Below are positions 34,871 to 45,600 of a stretch of DNA of 64,000 nucleotides, one piece after another. Origin of the DNA: Psychrobacter fulvigenes (GTDB lineage: Bacteria > Pseudomonadota > Gammaproteobacteria > Pseudomonadales > Moraxellaceae); the NCBI RefSeq assembly GCF_904846155.1, contig NZ_CAJGZP010000001.1, forward strand, positions 1,674,001 through 1,738,000, in the 5' to 3' direction. The notes beneath the pieces are model-generated. The model did not search any database and was not told where the DNA came from. It was given only the letters and a program-made list of their open reading frames with translations. The translations under genes and the position numbers were made by a program. The number at the start of each line of letters is the position of its first letter. Within the stretch, counting starts at the first letter, position 1.

Positions 34871-34978
34871 TTACCCAGTCTCTCTCTGTAGTAATTTACT
34901 TTGCTTAAAGAGCAGTTGGTATTGGGCAAATTCACTAAAATTTGCTAAAATAAGCGGTTTTCACCGAAGGCGCAATTC

Positions 34979-35542
34979 ATGACTCAAATCAGTAATCAAG
35001 AGATAGAAAAAACCCTGCGTAATTCAGAGTGTCTTATCAGTAGCATTGAAGTAGCCGCTGCTTATGAGCGCTTGGCCGCCCAGCTCAATCTACATTATGC
35101 CGGTCTCAATCCTATTGTGATGGTGGTTATGAATGGTGGCCTTATCCCAGCCGGTCAACTATTGACTCATCTAACCTTTTACCATCGCATGCATTATATC
35201 CATGCATCACGCTATCGTGATAATGCGGGTACCAATGAGCTTGATTGGAAATTTAAGCCTGACGTAAGTATCGAAGGCGAACACGTTTTATTAATCGATG
35301 ATATTTTTGACGAAGGTATTACTTTAAAAGCCATTGTTGAAGAATTAGGTAAAGAAAAACCCTTATCGATTGAATGTTGCGTATTACTCAATAAAGAGCA
35401 TGATCGCAAAGTTGCAGACTTTGATGTTGATTTTGTGGGTATCAATGTTGATGATCGTTATGTTTATGGCTGTGGTATGGATTTCCATGGTTACTTGCGT
35501 CATCTGCCTGGTATCTACGCTATTAAAGAAGACAAAATCTAG
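34979..35542 (+). CDS. hpt: Hypoxanthine(-guanine) phosphoribosyltransferase
   Basis: This 187-residue type I phosphoribosyltransferase salvages hypoxanthine and/or guanine with PRPP to the nucleotide. The PRPP-binding motif is VLLIDDIFDEGITLKAIVEE (about residues 101-120). The flexible-loop region HYIHASRYRDNAGTNELDWK lies ahead of it, and base-contacting residues are in DFVGINVDDRYVYGCGMD. The hypoxanthine class fits better than adenine or xanthine PRTs, but guanine use cannot be excluded. GAAGG precedes the ATG. A strong bidirectional terminator separates it from the convergent recD. Confidence 0.88.
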   Translation: MTQISNQEIEKTLRNSECLISSIEVAAAYERLAAQLNLHYAGLNPIVMVVMNGGLIPAGQLLTHLTFYHRMHYIHASRYRDNAGTNELDWKFKPDVSIEGEHVLLIDDIFDEGITLKAIVEELGKEKPLSIECCVLLNKEHDRKVADFDVDFVGINVDDRYVYGCGMDFHGYLRHLPGIYAIKEDKI

Positions 35543-35580
35543 TCATTCTTTGGTTGAGTGTTTTGAATGTATCGCATAAT

Positions 35581-35608
35581 AAAAAAGCATCCGACTGGAT
35601 GCTTTTTT
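35581..35608. terminator. Bidirectional terminator between hpt and recD
   Basis: AAAAAAGCATCC (35581-35592), loop GACT, GGATGCTTTTTT (35597-35608) is a perfect 12-bp stem with A and T flanks, suitable for both convergent transcripts. Confidence 0.93.
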
Positions 35609-35641
35609 ATTGCTTATTGCTTTGATTGTAGTCAGTGGCAA

Positions 35642-37849
35642 TTAAAATTGCAATGCCAAACCCGTATGGCGCTCAGTAGGTGTTTGGACGGCCTTTTCCA
35701 AAGCGGATTTCGTACTATATATGGTTACCTGTTTTTTGGCACGAGTCACAGCGGTATAAATAAGTTCTTTACTCAGCAATCTTGCATGACTATTATCAAA
35801 AGTAATGGCCACATGATCAAACTCAGACCCTTGCGATTTGTGAATAGTCATCGCATAGGCTGTGGCGATCACCTCTTCATTAAGAAGATTGACGGCTATC
35901 CCCTGCTTCTTATTTTCAAAAAACACTTCGAGTCGACTATGATTATCACCAGTCTGCAAACAAAAACCAATATCGCCATTAAATAATCCTAGCTCATAGT
36001 TGTTTTGAAGGACCATAACGGGACGACCATGAAACCATGTGTTTTGACCCAGTGGTAGCTTAAGCTCAGTCAGATGCCATTGAGTAAAGTAATTATTAAT
36101 ATAATGGTCGCCCCACTCGCCATTGTGGCCGGCAGTTAACACCCTGAACTGATTAAAGGTTTCCATTAATGAAGCAATAGTATTTTTAACTGATTCTGGT
36201 ATGGATTTTTCCATTGGATTCTTTAGTAATGTTGTGATTTCGTTTATGTAAGAACGGTAATTTGAAGTGAGGTTTGAGATATTTTTATTTTTGCTTAGGC
36301 TATTTTCTCTCTTATTATTTAGAGAAGCTTCTGTTTGTAAGGGGTTGATGCTATTCACATATTGAAGACTCAGTGCCTTATCATGCTTTAACAACTGCCA
36401 AATAGCATGAGTATCTGTCTTTGCCTTATTGATTTGATAAGCAAGCTTGCCAATACCCGAATCTGCTGTAAATCGGCGGCTCTCTGTTAGCTCTGCATGG
36501 ATAGGCTCTAACCGCGGAATACGGCACAAGTCAGCCAGTACCGCCCCTGCATCTACAGCTGCCAATTGGTTCGCATCTCCTAACAATATGAGCCTTGCGC
36601 CAGGCTTTTCCGCACTCACAAGATAGTTCGCCAGCTCAACCCCTAGCATCGATGCCTCATCGACGATGATAATATCTTCGCCAAGTGGATTATTGGCATC
36701 GTAACGCGGTCTGCCCGTCCGACCGATACCTAACAAGCGATGAATGGTTTTTGCTTCTTGCAACTGTAGCTCAACATCTGCTGCGTCCAACGCCGCCTGC
36801 AGAGACTCTTGCATCCGCTGTGCAGCTTTACCAGTTGGTGCTGCTAATGCCAAGCTGGCACTGTCAGTGCTAAACCTAATGCTTTTAGACGCATCTGCCC
36901 CACTCTCTGTTGCCTGTTGCAGTGCAATCACTAGCTGAGCAACGGTGTAGGTCTTCCCCGTACCTGGTCCACCAGTAATAATACTAAAGGCGTTGTTGTT
37001 GGCGACATTAATTGCCTTTATCTGATGTTCGTGAAGGTTTTTGGGTATTGCAATCTCTAGCGGTGTCACCTGCTGCTCTAAAATAGTGTTGATGCGCGCG
37101 GCTAAGTTAAATTCTGCTTGCCAAGCTCTGTGTAACCAAAAAGTGATTGCTGCGTTTTGTTTATCAGCCTTTTTGTTATTTACAAGCTGATAAACGATAG
37201 GTTGATTATTCTTGCTTAGGCTATTTATATTTTCATTCTGGTTTGTATTAGCATTAACGTCAGCGAACAAAGTGTGCTCATCGATTAACTTAGAAAAAAA
37301 CGTTAAGTTACTATTTTTCAATAATTGGTAGAGTGCCGCTACTGTATCAAGCCTTTTAACCAAGATCTCTTTTTCATGATTACTGAGTGCCAGCTGCGCC
37401 CATAGCTGGTCTTGCTTAGCAAACAAGTTCTCTAGCAGTACGAATATTGATACCTCAGCCGTAATATCCACCTCTGACTGAACCTCTATTTGAGTGTCAT
37501 TCAAGGCAATAAGCGGCATTGCTAGCATCTCTAACAGCTGCTGTTGCCAAGCATATAGTGTCACCACTTCGTCATTGATATGACCGCTGAGCGGTACTTC
37601 GTGCTCAGTTTCCTGAATGGTGAGTACAGTATGCCCCTCTTCTAAATGCGCGGCTAACATAGTAAATAAGGCTGCAAATAAACCGCTGTCTGGTGTTCTG
37701 TCTATTTTTTCACTACCAGTATTAAGCTTGGCATCGGTCACGTTATACGCTAAATGCGTTTGCTGACGGCGCAGCAAAATATAATCACTGATGTTGCTGG
37801 CCCAGCTTTCTTGTAAGCTAATAGCAGCGCTGCTCTTATTATTATTCAT
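35642..37849 (-). CDS. recD: Exodeoxyribonuclease V subunit alpha (RecD helicase)
   Basis: This 735-residue 5'-3' helicase is a subunit of RecBCD. The N-terminal domain is followed by Walker A FSIITGGPGTGKTYTVAQLV (about residues 285-305), Walker B IIIVDEASMLGVELANYL, and C-terminal helicase motifs EVIATAYAMTIHKSQGSEFD and YTAVTRAKKQVTIY. An Asn/Ser/Lys-rich low-complexity insertion at about 505-530 (NNKRENSLSKNKNISNLTSN) is unusual compared with enteric RecD. It is the last gene of recC-recB-recD, 101 bp after recB. With RecB and RecC it processes double-strand ends for RecA. Confidence 0.95.
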   Translation of the reverse strand: MNNNKSSAAISLQESWASNISDYILLRRQQTHLAYNVTDAKLNTGSEKIDRTPDSGLFAALFTMLAAHLEEGHTVLTIQETEHEVPLSGHINDEVVTLYAWQQQLLEMLAMPLIALNDTQIEVQSEVDITAEVSIFVLLENLFAKQDQLWAQLALSNHEKEILVKRLDTVAALYQLLKNSNLTFFSKLIDEHTLFADVNANTNQNENINSLSKNNQPIVYQLVNNKKADKQNAAITFWLHRAWQAEFNLAARINTILEQQVTPLEIAIPKNLHEHQIKAINVANNNAFSIITGGPGTGKTYTVAQLVIALQQATESGADASKSIRFSTDSASLALAAPTGKAAQRMQESLQAALDAADVELQLQEAKTIHRLLGIGRTGRPRYDANNPLGEDIIIVDEASMLGVELANYLVSAEKPGARLILLGDANQLAAVDAGAVLADLCRIPRLEPIHAELTESRRFTADSGIGKLAYQINKAKTDTHAIWQLLKHDKALSLQYVNSINPLQTEASLNNKRENSLSKNKNISNLTSNYRSYINEITTLLKNPMEKSIPESVKNTIASLMETFNQFRVLTAGHNGEWGDHYINNYFTQWHLTELKLPLGQNTWFHGRPVMVLQNNYELGLFNGDIGFCLQTGDNHSRLEVFFENKKQGIAVNLLNEEVIATAYAMTIHKSQGSEFDHVAITFDNSHARLLSKELIYTAVTRAKKQVTIYSTKSALEKAVQTPTERHTGLALQF

Positions 37850-37950
37850 AAATTATTACTCATGGTCTGTTTTTCTCTATACTTATAGGATTAATCGCTA
37901 CAGTAATTTGTTGCATCAAATTCGTAATTGCATTCATTTTATGTACCCTG

Positions 37951-40900
37951 CTAACTGGGCATGCCAAACAATGCATCTAAGGCCTTAATAAAATCAATAG
38001 GAATATCCCACGTCACCAGTCCATAGCGGGCCCTGTTTGTTGGTTTGTCATGCATTGTCTCACTGGCTATTGAGTCGCCGCCACTCAGTACATTCGCCTC
38101 TTTTGCTTTAGTCACCAACTGAGAGGTTGGATCATATACGCCTCGTAAAAAGACATACTCCACCGCGCCCAAATACTTAGCTTCATTGCCTACATAATCA
38201 GCAATTCGCATCGACAAAAACCGATGCAATGCCACTTGATAAATGGCTGCTTGCAACCAATACCCTGCTTTGGACATCGCTTGCTTGAGCGTAGCTTCGT
38301 TATAATCGCTTAGGCTATTTCCTAAAAAGTTACTTTTATAATCGACGACATAATACTTGCCAGCATGCTCATACACCAAATCGATTTCACCACGTAAATA
38401 ACGATATAAATGCGCTTTGTTTTGCGGGACAAGATTAACATGTTTGTCGGTTTCATTAGGCAGGTACTGTTGAAAGAGTCTATTAATATCTTGTGCTTTA
38501 AAACGCTCTGACAGTCCCATATTGAACTCTAATTCAGCGAACCTCTGACTTGCATCGATAGAGCGTAACGGCTGATCAGACGCTAATAGCGGCGTATGTA
38601 GCACCTCTTCAATCCAGCCAATGAGAGCTGCATGCTTGCTAGCATCTATCGAGTCCGAATCCAATGAATCAGTATTTAATGAAGAACTATCGCCTTGCTC
38701 TTGCTTCTTCGCTTGTAATCGACGGCTTTGGGTTTCAGTACTGCTATACACCAACGGCAGCTGATAGCTACTAATAGCTCTATCGATAACCTGAGACCAC
38801 TGGGATTTATTATTAAAATCAATTTTTTCAAATATCTCATGCAAAAATGTACCCGCATTGGCACCTTTCACAAAGGTAAAACGAATATCATCCTCTAACT
38901 TGGGACTTGCCTGATCGACTTGCGCGGCAGCGTCATGACTATCTGATGCATGACCACCCAGTGACGGTGAAACTGACGTTTCGGTGATATTGATATCAAT
39001 ATCAACATCAATATCTATCGCATCATCAATACGCTCATCCATCACAGCCATTGTCTGCGTTGACTCATCTAGCTGACGGGCTAAGGCGGTAAAACTGGTC
39101 TTAGCCCAACCGTAAAAGTAATTGATTTTCATAACTTCTGAAAAATCATCATACTCAATAGGTTCGGTTTTGGGCGTAATAAAATCGGGCGATCCACTTT
39201 CTGTTAATTTGCCTGCTTTAGCAGCAGCACAGTTATCATTATAGAACTCATTGACCTTATGCCCTCTTATCATACCTATGGTGCCTTTGAATCTATCTGG
39301 CAATTCAAATTTTGGCTCTGGTGACTCAAACCAATAGAACACCGGCTTTAATTCAAACCCTGTTTTGTTGTGGGGATCTCGCAGTACCACATAAAGCTGT
39401 TCACTGGCGCGCGTAAAGGCCACATAACCAAGCCGGCGCAGCTCCTCGAAGCCCTCCTGCGTTTCAATATCGGTATAGTAACCCTTTGTGGTCGCAGAGC
39501 CTTGTACAGGAGAGAATCGGCGCTGATTGCCTGTCGATTGCTGCGCCAACGCTAACTGACTTTGTTGAGTAGCATCTTGTTGGGTAGGGTTTTGTTGCGC
39601 GTTGTAGAGATACAACCCATAGTCTTCTTTATTACCTGACTTCCTACTGGCATCACCCATACCCAGCACATAGACAATAGGAAACTCAAACCCCTTTGAT
39701 TTATGAATGGTCATTAGCTGCACGCCAGATTCTGTCGGTAACGGATACTGCTTGGCCCAATCGCTGCTAGGCGCGCTATCTATGTTTTGTCTAAACCAGG
39801 CCAGCAGCTCGTACTCACCCATGCCGATACCATACTGCGCTAATATATCCATTACATGACGCAAATCCATAATATGACGATCGCCTTCTGGATGCGCGGC
39901 TAATGCTTGCCAAACGCCTTGCGGCTGCACAGGGCTTTGATCTAACAAGTAATGCATGGCCGATAATACGCCAAAGTGCTGCCAACGCTGGGCACCTTCT
40001 TTTAAATAGCTAATAAAGTCTTGATAGCTTTTCTTATTGTCGATGGCTTTTGTATTAGCGCTATTTAAATCTACAGCTCCTGCCTCATGGTCAATCATCA
40101 TGACTTTGACATCCCTGATGCTCAGGCCATATAAATGACTAGTCAGCACCCGATTGATCATATCATGACGATACGGGTATAGCATGGCACTTAGCAGCGC
40201 TGCCACATCCTCTGCCATAATGGTTTCAAATATACTCACATCACTGGTGGTCAAGGTTGGCACACCAAGCTTGACAAGCTCATCTTCTACTTGTTTTAAA
40301 TCTTTTTTGGCACGTGCCAGCACACCGATATCGCTCGGCTGAATCGGCTTGCCTTTTAATGTCTGATCACTGCTGAGTAAGGTCGCAATATGACGCGCTG
40401 TGATTTCATGTTCATCGTACTCAAGCTCCTTGTCCTTATCATAAGGTAGGTGCAACACACTCACTGGCTGAGCAGAGAGTACGTCATTTACTAACTCGCT
40501 ACTTAGTATGTTTGAATCATTAAACCAAGACAGCTGATTTTCTTGCTTTTCAGCTTTAATGTGCTGGTAATAAATACCACTACCTAACTGTGCCAGCCTA
40601 TTCTCTTGAGTCACTGGCGCAGGCATACCGAACCAACAGTTTAGGGCATTAATCACACTGGCGTTTGAACGACGATTAACATCGAGCGTCCATAGGCTGC
40701 TTTTTTCAAACTGAGCTTTCATATAATTGTAGTTGGCGACATCACCGCCGCGAAACCCATAAATGGCCTGCTTAGGATCGCCTACCAACAACAAAAACTC
40801 ATGGTTGGTTTTATTGCTCGCTTTATCACCCGTAGCCTGCTTGTCATTAGCCGACGGTTTACGTTTATTTGTTGGCAAATAGATGCTTTCAATCATAGTG

Positions 40901-42522
40901 GCTTGCTCGCCATTGATATCCTGCGACTCATCAATCAATGCCACTGGATAGTGATGACGAATATAACGTGCCAGCTTCTCTCCTTGCCGACCCGTTAATG
41001 CTTGGTTTAAACGCACCATCTGCAAGCTAAAGGTGGTTTCACCGCGCTCTTCTAATATAACCGGTAGCCTGTCACGTACCGCCAACACGATATGGCGATT
41101 GAGATTGGCTAAAATAGTAATAACGTATTCATCGAGCTTTTTGCTTTCTTCAATATACCGTTTAAAGTCACGAACCACCTGCAACTCATTAAATATCAAA
41201 TTAACTCTTTCACCATCTTTTGGCTTGTAGAACTGTTTGCCTATATCATCAGTTTTCTGAAACGCTTCAATTAACTTTCCAGTATAAGTTTTTTTGTCTG
41301 ATATGAAATTATAAGCAGCTGGACCAGACTCTTCTAACACTTGAACGATTTTCGGCCAAGACTCTCTGTTATTCTGCAACTGTCCTTTGGGAACTTCATA
41401 ATATTCGCCGTCAGGCTTAAAGAAAGCATCAAGCTCATCGCTGCGCTCAATGATACTATGGATAAGCCGCTCGTAACCCTCAAAAGAAAAATCACTGCTC
41501 ACAACTTCATCAATTGGCGCAGAAATAAAATTCAGCGACCGAGTTACATAGTTTTTATGATCGCCCACCGCCGTCAGCTTACCTTGCTGATCCATCAATG
41601 CATACAATTTAGGTTGCTCGTGATACAGCCTACTTTGAAACTGACGCAGCTCATCATGAACAATACTGTCCGTCACTTGCTCAATGCTGCTGTCTTCAAT
41701 AATAGCCATCCCTTGCTGATGACCGGTCTCGCTACTGTATTCCTTCAACCATTTTTGCGCCAAGCTATCGAGGGTACCGACAAACAGCTTATCCAAGGTG
41801 GTTAATACCAACGCCGTACGTCGAATGGCTTCCGTCATGGGATAGCTGTATACATGGTCAAGCAAGTAGCCGACCAAATGCAGATTAATAGGGTCTTGCA
41901 TGATGTCATCTAAGCGCGCATATTTAGCCTGCGCGACCAACCAATCCTCACGATCTTTTTTTGCTTGTGCGCGCTTTTCAACAGCGGCTTTTTTGTCATG
42001 AACGTTGTTATAAACAAAGTCTTGATTTAGTTCATCTGCATCTATTTCAGCGTTTGAATCCGTATTTGAGCTATTGACTGCTTGCTTATCATTATCAGGT
42101 GTCACCTGTAATATATGTGGATACAAACTCTCTTTATTAGCGCGGTCAGCACTCAGGCTATTCACCCATTGCAGCAGCTGATAGAAATCCACCAAACGAT
42201 CATGAATGCGCTGACGCATCTCAGCAGCCGCAGCGCGAGTAAAGGTCGTCGCAATGATTTGCTCTGGTGCACGCCGTGCCTCAATCAACAGACGCAGTAC
42301 AATGCCAGTTAGTGTCCACGTTTTACCAGTACCAGCTGACGCTTCGATAAGATGCCGACCCGTCAATGCAACATCAACCGCTGGTATCACATCCACCTTA
42401 TTCTTAGGCTTAATCATGTCGTGATTCGCAACCTCACTGTCAGTCATACCCTGATATGTATCAGATGCGTGTGGCTGGGTAGAAATGTCCATCATGTGAG
42501 TGGTGGCGGTAAATTCTGTCAT
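37951..42522 (-). CDS. recB: Exodeoxyribonuclease V subunit beta (RecB helicase-nuclease)
   Basis: This protein of about 1523 residues combines an SF1A 3'-5' helicase with the nuclease of RecBCD. Walker A is HLIEASAGTGKTWTLTGIVL near residue 60, motif II reads YPVALIDESQDINGEQATMI, motif III GDPKQAIYGFRGGD, and motif V MTIHKSKGFEFPIVYVLGMG. The C-terminal RecB nuclease motif is GEIDLVYEHAGKYYVVDYKS (catalytic Asp, Asp, Lys). It is much longer than E. coli RecB (1180), owing to Asp/Ser/Gln-rich insertions (for example around 160-200 and 1180-1250) and an N-terminal extension of about 50 residues. ATG 42522 is preferred over GTG 42534; no clear ribosome binding site helps. Confidence 0.95.
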   Translation of the reverse strand: MTEFTATTHMMDISTQPHASDTYQGMTDSEVANHDMIKPKNKVDVIPAVDVALTGRHLIEASAGTGKTWTLTGIVLRLLIEARRAPEQIIATTFTRAAAAEMRQRIHDRLVDFYQLLQWVNSLSADRANKESLYPHILQVTPDNDKQAVNSSNTDSNAEIDADELNQDFVYNNVHDKKAAVEKRAQAKKDREDWLVAQAKYARLDDIMQDPINLHLVGYLLDHVYSYPMTEAIRRTALVLTTLDKLFVGTLDSLAQKWLKEYSSETGHQQGMAIIEDSSIEQVTDSIVHDELRQFQSRLYHEQPKLYALMDQQGKLTAVGDHKNYVTRSLNFISAPIDEVVSSDFSFEGYERLIHSIIERSDELDAFFKPDGEYYEVPKGQLQNNRESWPKIVQVLEESGPAAYNFISDKKTYTGKLIEAFQKTDDIGKQFYKPKDGERVNLIFNELQVVRDFKRYIEESKKLDEYVITILANLNRHIVLAVRDRLPVILEERGETTFSLQMVRLNQALTGRQGEKLARYIRHHYPVALIDESQDINGEQATMIESIYLPTNKRKPSANDKQATGDKASNKTNHEFLLLVGDPKQAIYGFRGGDVANYNYMKAQFEKSSLWTLDVNRRSNASVINALNCWFGMPAPVTQENRLAQLGSGIYYQHIKAEKQENQLSWFNDSNILSSELVNDVLSAQPVSVLHLPYDKDKELEYDEHEITARHIATLLSSDQTLKGKPIQPSDIGVLARAKKDLKQVEDELVKLGVPTLTTSDVSIFETIMAEDVAALLSAMLYPYRHDMINRVLTSHLYGLSIRDVKVMMIDHEAGAVDLNSANTKAIDNKKSYQDFISYLKEGAQRWQHFGVLSAMHYLLDQSPVQPQGVWQALAAHPEGDRHIMDLRHVMDILAQYGIGMGEYELLAWFRQNIDSAPSSDWAKQYPLPTESGVQLMTIHKSKGFEFPIVYVLGMGDASRKSGNKEDYGLYLYNAQQNPTQQDATQQSQLALAQQSTGNQRRFSPVQGSATTKGYYTDIETQEGFEELRRLGYVAFTRASEQLYVVLRDPHNKTGFELKPVFYWFESPEPKFELPDRFKGTIGMIRGHKVNEFYNDNCAAAKAGKLTESGSPDFITPKTEPIEYDDFSEVMKINYFYGWAKTSFTALARQLDESTQTMAVMDERIDDAIDIDVDIDINITETSVSPSLGGHASDSHDAAAQVDQASPKLEDDIRFTFVKGANAGTFLHEIFEKIDFNNKSQWSQVIDRAISSYQLPLVYSSTETQSRRLQAKKQEQGDSSSLNTDSLDSDSIDASKHAALIGWIEEVLHTPLLASDQPLRSIDASQRFAELEFNMGLSERFKAQDINRLFQQYLPNETDKHVNLVPQNKAHLYRYLRGEIDLVYEHAGKYYVVDYKSNFLGNSLSDYNEATLKQAMSKAGYWLQAAIYQVALHRFLSMRIADYVGNEAKYLGAVEYVFLRGVYDPTSQLVTKAKEANVLSGGDSIASETMHDKPTNRARYGLVTWDIPIDFIKALDALFGMPS

Positions 42523-42606
42523 AGGGGCGTACACTTTTTATTATTAATTAAGCCAAAGGGCAAAAAACGAACCGTTTTAAACAGTTTTAAGTAATCAGCT
42601 AGCCTG

Positions 42607-45600
42607 CTAACTATCTAGACCAACTAGCGCTGTGAACATTGGCTCATACAGCGGCTGTGCTAACGTCGTTAATGCTGCTGATAGGGCTTTAAATGCGTCT
42701 TGATCACGCAGTAAGTATTGCCAAATGGCATGCTGCGAGCAGGTATCGTATACCGTATCTATATGATAGTTGGGTCTTAGCCAATCTGAGAAGTCTGCGC
42801 GTTTTGGCCAATAGCTGCCGCTCTCATCTTCACTCTCTGCCGCTTTTGCACACTTATCAAGATAACTGAGCGCATATTCTGGCAATAAGGTAATCGGCAC
42901 TTGACCGACTAGCTTGCCAAATATCGCCCACTTTATCAGCTCAACTGCGGCATCTTCATACACAATTGGGCTTAACTTAAATGCAATTACATCTTTATAT
43001 TTACCAATTTGCGAGTTGGACTTGTTAAAGCGCCAAATACTCACGCCATCATTTAGAGCCACTTGCTCAGCAGTGGTACGTCTGGCAACTTGCCAATACA
43101 GATGCGACAACCAAAACTTGATTAAATGTTTGGGACTAGCAGAATTGGGCAGTATGTTTAACCACTGCTTGGGGGATTGCTCGGCATAGGACACGCCAGC
43201 CTGTAGATTAGCGCGATGGTGATTGGCATCTATTAGCACTGATGTTTTTACTAATATCGGTACTGAGCCTCTTATCTTAATGAATTGGGGTAATAGCTTC
43301 AGTAATGGCGCATTATTAGCATGATTTAATACAGCCGCCAACTCTAGCTGAACGGGATGCTCGGTGGTTGGGGTCAGTAGCTGCAAACCACCTATCTCGC
43401 TTGCCTCTAATATCTGGGCATCATCCAAGCCATTAGCAACTAGCTGTTCTTTAAATTCCTGACATTGCTGCTGCAGTTTTTGTTTTTGATTGGGCAAGGT
43501 CGTTTGGCGCGCCACACCTGCTGGCATGATTTTTTGATACATCAAGATTGGACTGTCTTGCGTGGCGGTGCTGTCGGTACTATTATTTACTGCATCGCTC
43601 GCCAGCTCGTTAATCAGATACTCTTTTATCTGATAAGTCGTTAGATTGTCTAGGAATAGTGGCTCTTGATGTGCCATCGCTTCCTCACCCTGCACCACAT
43701 GCACCTTTTGAGTACGCAAAAATGCCTTGGCAGGATGGCGCACTTGATAGGTCAATACCCCTTCAACGTCTATCTCTCCAATATTAAATACAGTTTCGGA
43801 AAGTGCCTTTTTAGTAAGGTCATTAACCTCACCAGAATCATTGAATACAGCTGTTGCGTCTAGTGACAACATCTCAGCTATTACATCTAAGGTTTGATTG
43901 TCTACTTGTCCTAACTGACCTAGAGATTGACCAAGCAGCTGAGCAATTGATTCGTACTGTGCTTTGGTAGGCAAGCTAACCAGTTCGGCATGCTCACTAA
44001 ATGCTCTGCCCTTTAAGGTATTAAACACTGCTTGCCAAAGCGGCGCCGGAGGAAACTGACGTTTTTGCGCAAGCTTGGTTCTGCGCATGGCTGTATTCAA
44101 AAGAACATCTAACTCATCTGCATTATCAATAAGTCTGTTGTCTTGAATATCATTTTCAGTGTGCATAGCTGTGCTTTCATTCAAATTGAGCTTAGGAGTG
44201 TCAGACGCTTGCTCACAAACATCTGCGTCTTCAATGTCTGTTTCAAACAAACTCTCATGAAACGGCAGTGCCGGATGCTCAGTCAGCAGCCACTGTTTAA
44301 TCAATTTAGGTAAATAACGCTTAAGGCTCTCGGTGGTAGAATCAACATTCTCAGGTAATGTGTCTAACGCTTCAAGCGAGTTGACCTGCCACTGCACCTC
44401 ACCTTGCAAAAATTGTAATAGCTCACTAACTGGGTTGGCTGGCAGGTGCTCGTGGGTATCCAACAGACTTTGACCGTTATAAAATATCCAGCAAGCACTG
44501 CGCGCACACAGCAAGGCATCTAAAAATGCACCATTATCATCATCTTCACTGACTCTATCACCGCGGCGGGCATTGGTGGCTTTCATCAAATCATAGCGAT
44601 TATCAAGATCACGCCCAGGAAATTCAGACAGATCCATATTGAGCATCACCACCAAATCAAAAGGCACATTTCTGAGCGCCCCAAATCGACCAAAGGTAAT
44701 CACCCCAGTCGGCTCGGCACTGACCTGCTGACTCTCAAGCTCTGCTTCAATACTGTCCAGCATAAAATTCAGCTTTAATGGCAACTGCTCAACGCCTGCC
44801 AGCCTTTGCTCTACTTCTTTTTTGTTAGCATTACTGACACTATCGCTACTGGCGTACTGTCTATAGTGACGATTGGCCCTCAGGCTTGATTTAAAGCCAT
44901 TCATAGCGTTATAGATGGCGCGCATCGTACGCGTTTGATCGACATCACTAAAGTAGCGATGAATGACTTGTTTCTCAATCTGATCAAGCCAATCTTCCGC
45001 TTTTAGTTTTTGTGTATGATCATCACGGCGCGCAGTCAAACCGGCATAAATACGACAAAGCGCTTCAATAATTATCGCATCATTTAGGCTCACTTGCGGC
45101 AGCGGCAAACTCATTTCCGGCAAGGCAGTGCTTGGCCACTCTTCCTGTGCCAAAGGATATAAGCAATCGCTTAAACTGGCCTCTGGCATCACGAGACCCA
45201 AGGTTAATCTATCTAACGCTTGAGCAAAGGTAAATCGGTAGTCATAATCGTTGCTATCTAGGGTTTGTTTCAGATGCCATTCATCAAAGCCGCGAATAAA
45301 GCCTGCCTCTACCAGTAAATCACAGCCACGGCTCATCTGATCATGGGTTAAGCCAAAACTTTCATGCAGCGGTGGCAGCATTAGCCAATCAAGCACCTCG
45401 GCGGCTTCAAAGCGGGCACTATGACTGCCTAACAGCTTATAAAAACCAATGATGGCTTCCCATAGCTGACGAATATCTGCATCGACCACACCAGTTACCT
45501 TTGCAGGCAAGGTCAAACCGTCTTGACCTTTACCACTGACGAAAATAGAGCTGATCAGCGCATGGTGACGCTCAACATCGGGCAGCAACACGACAATATC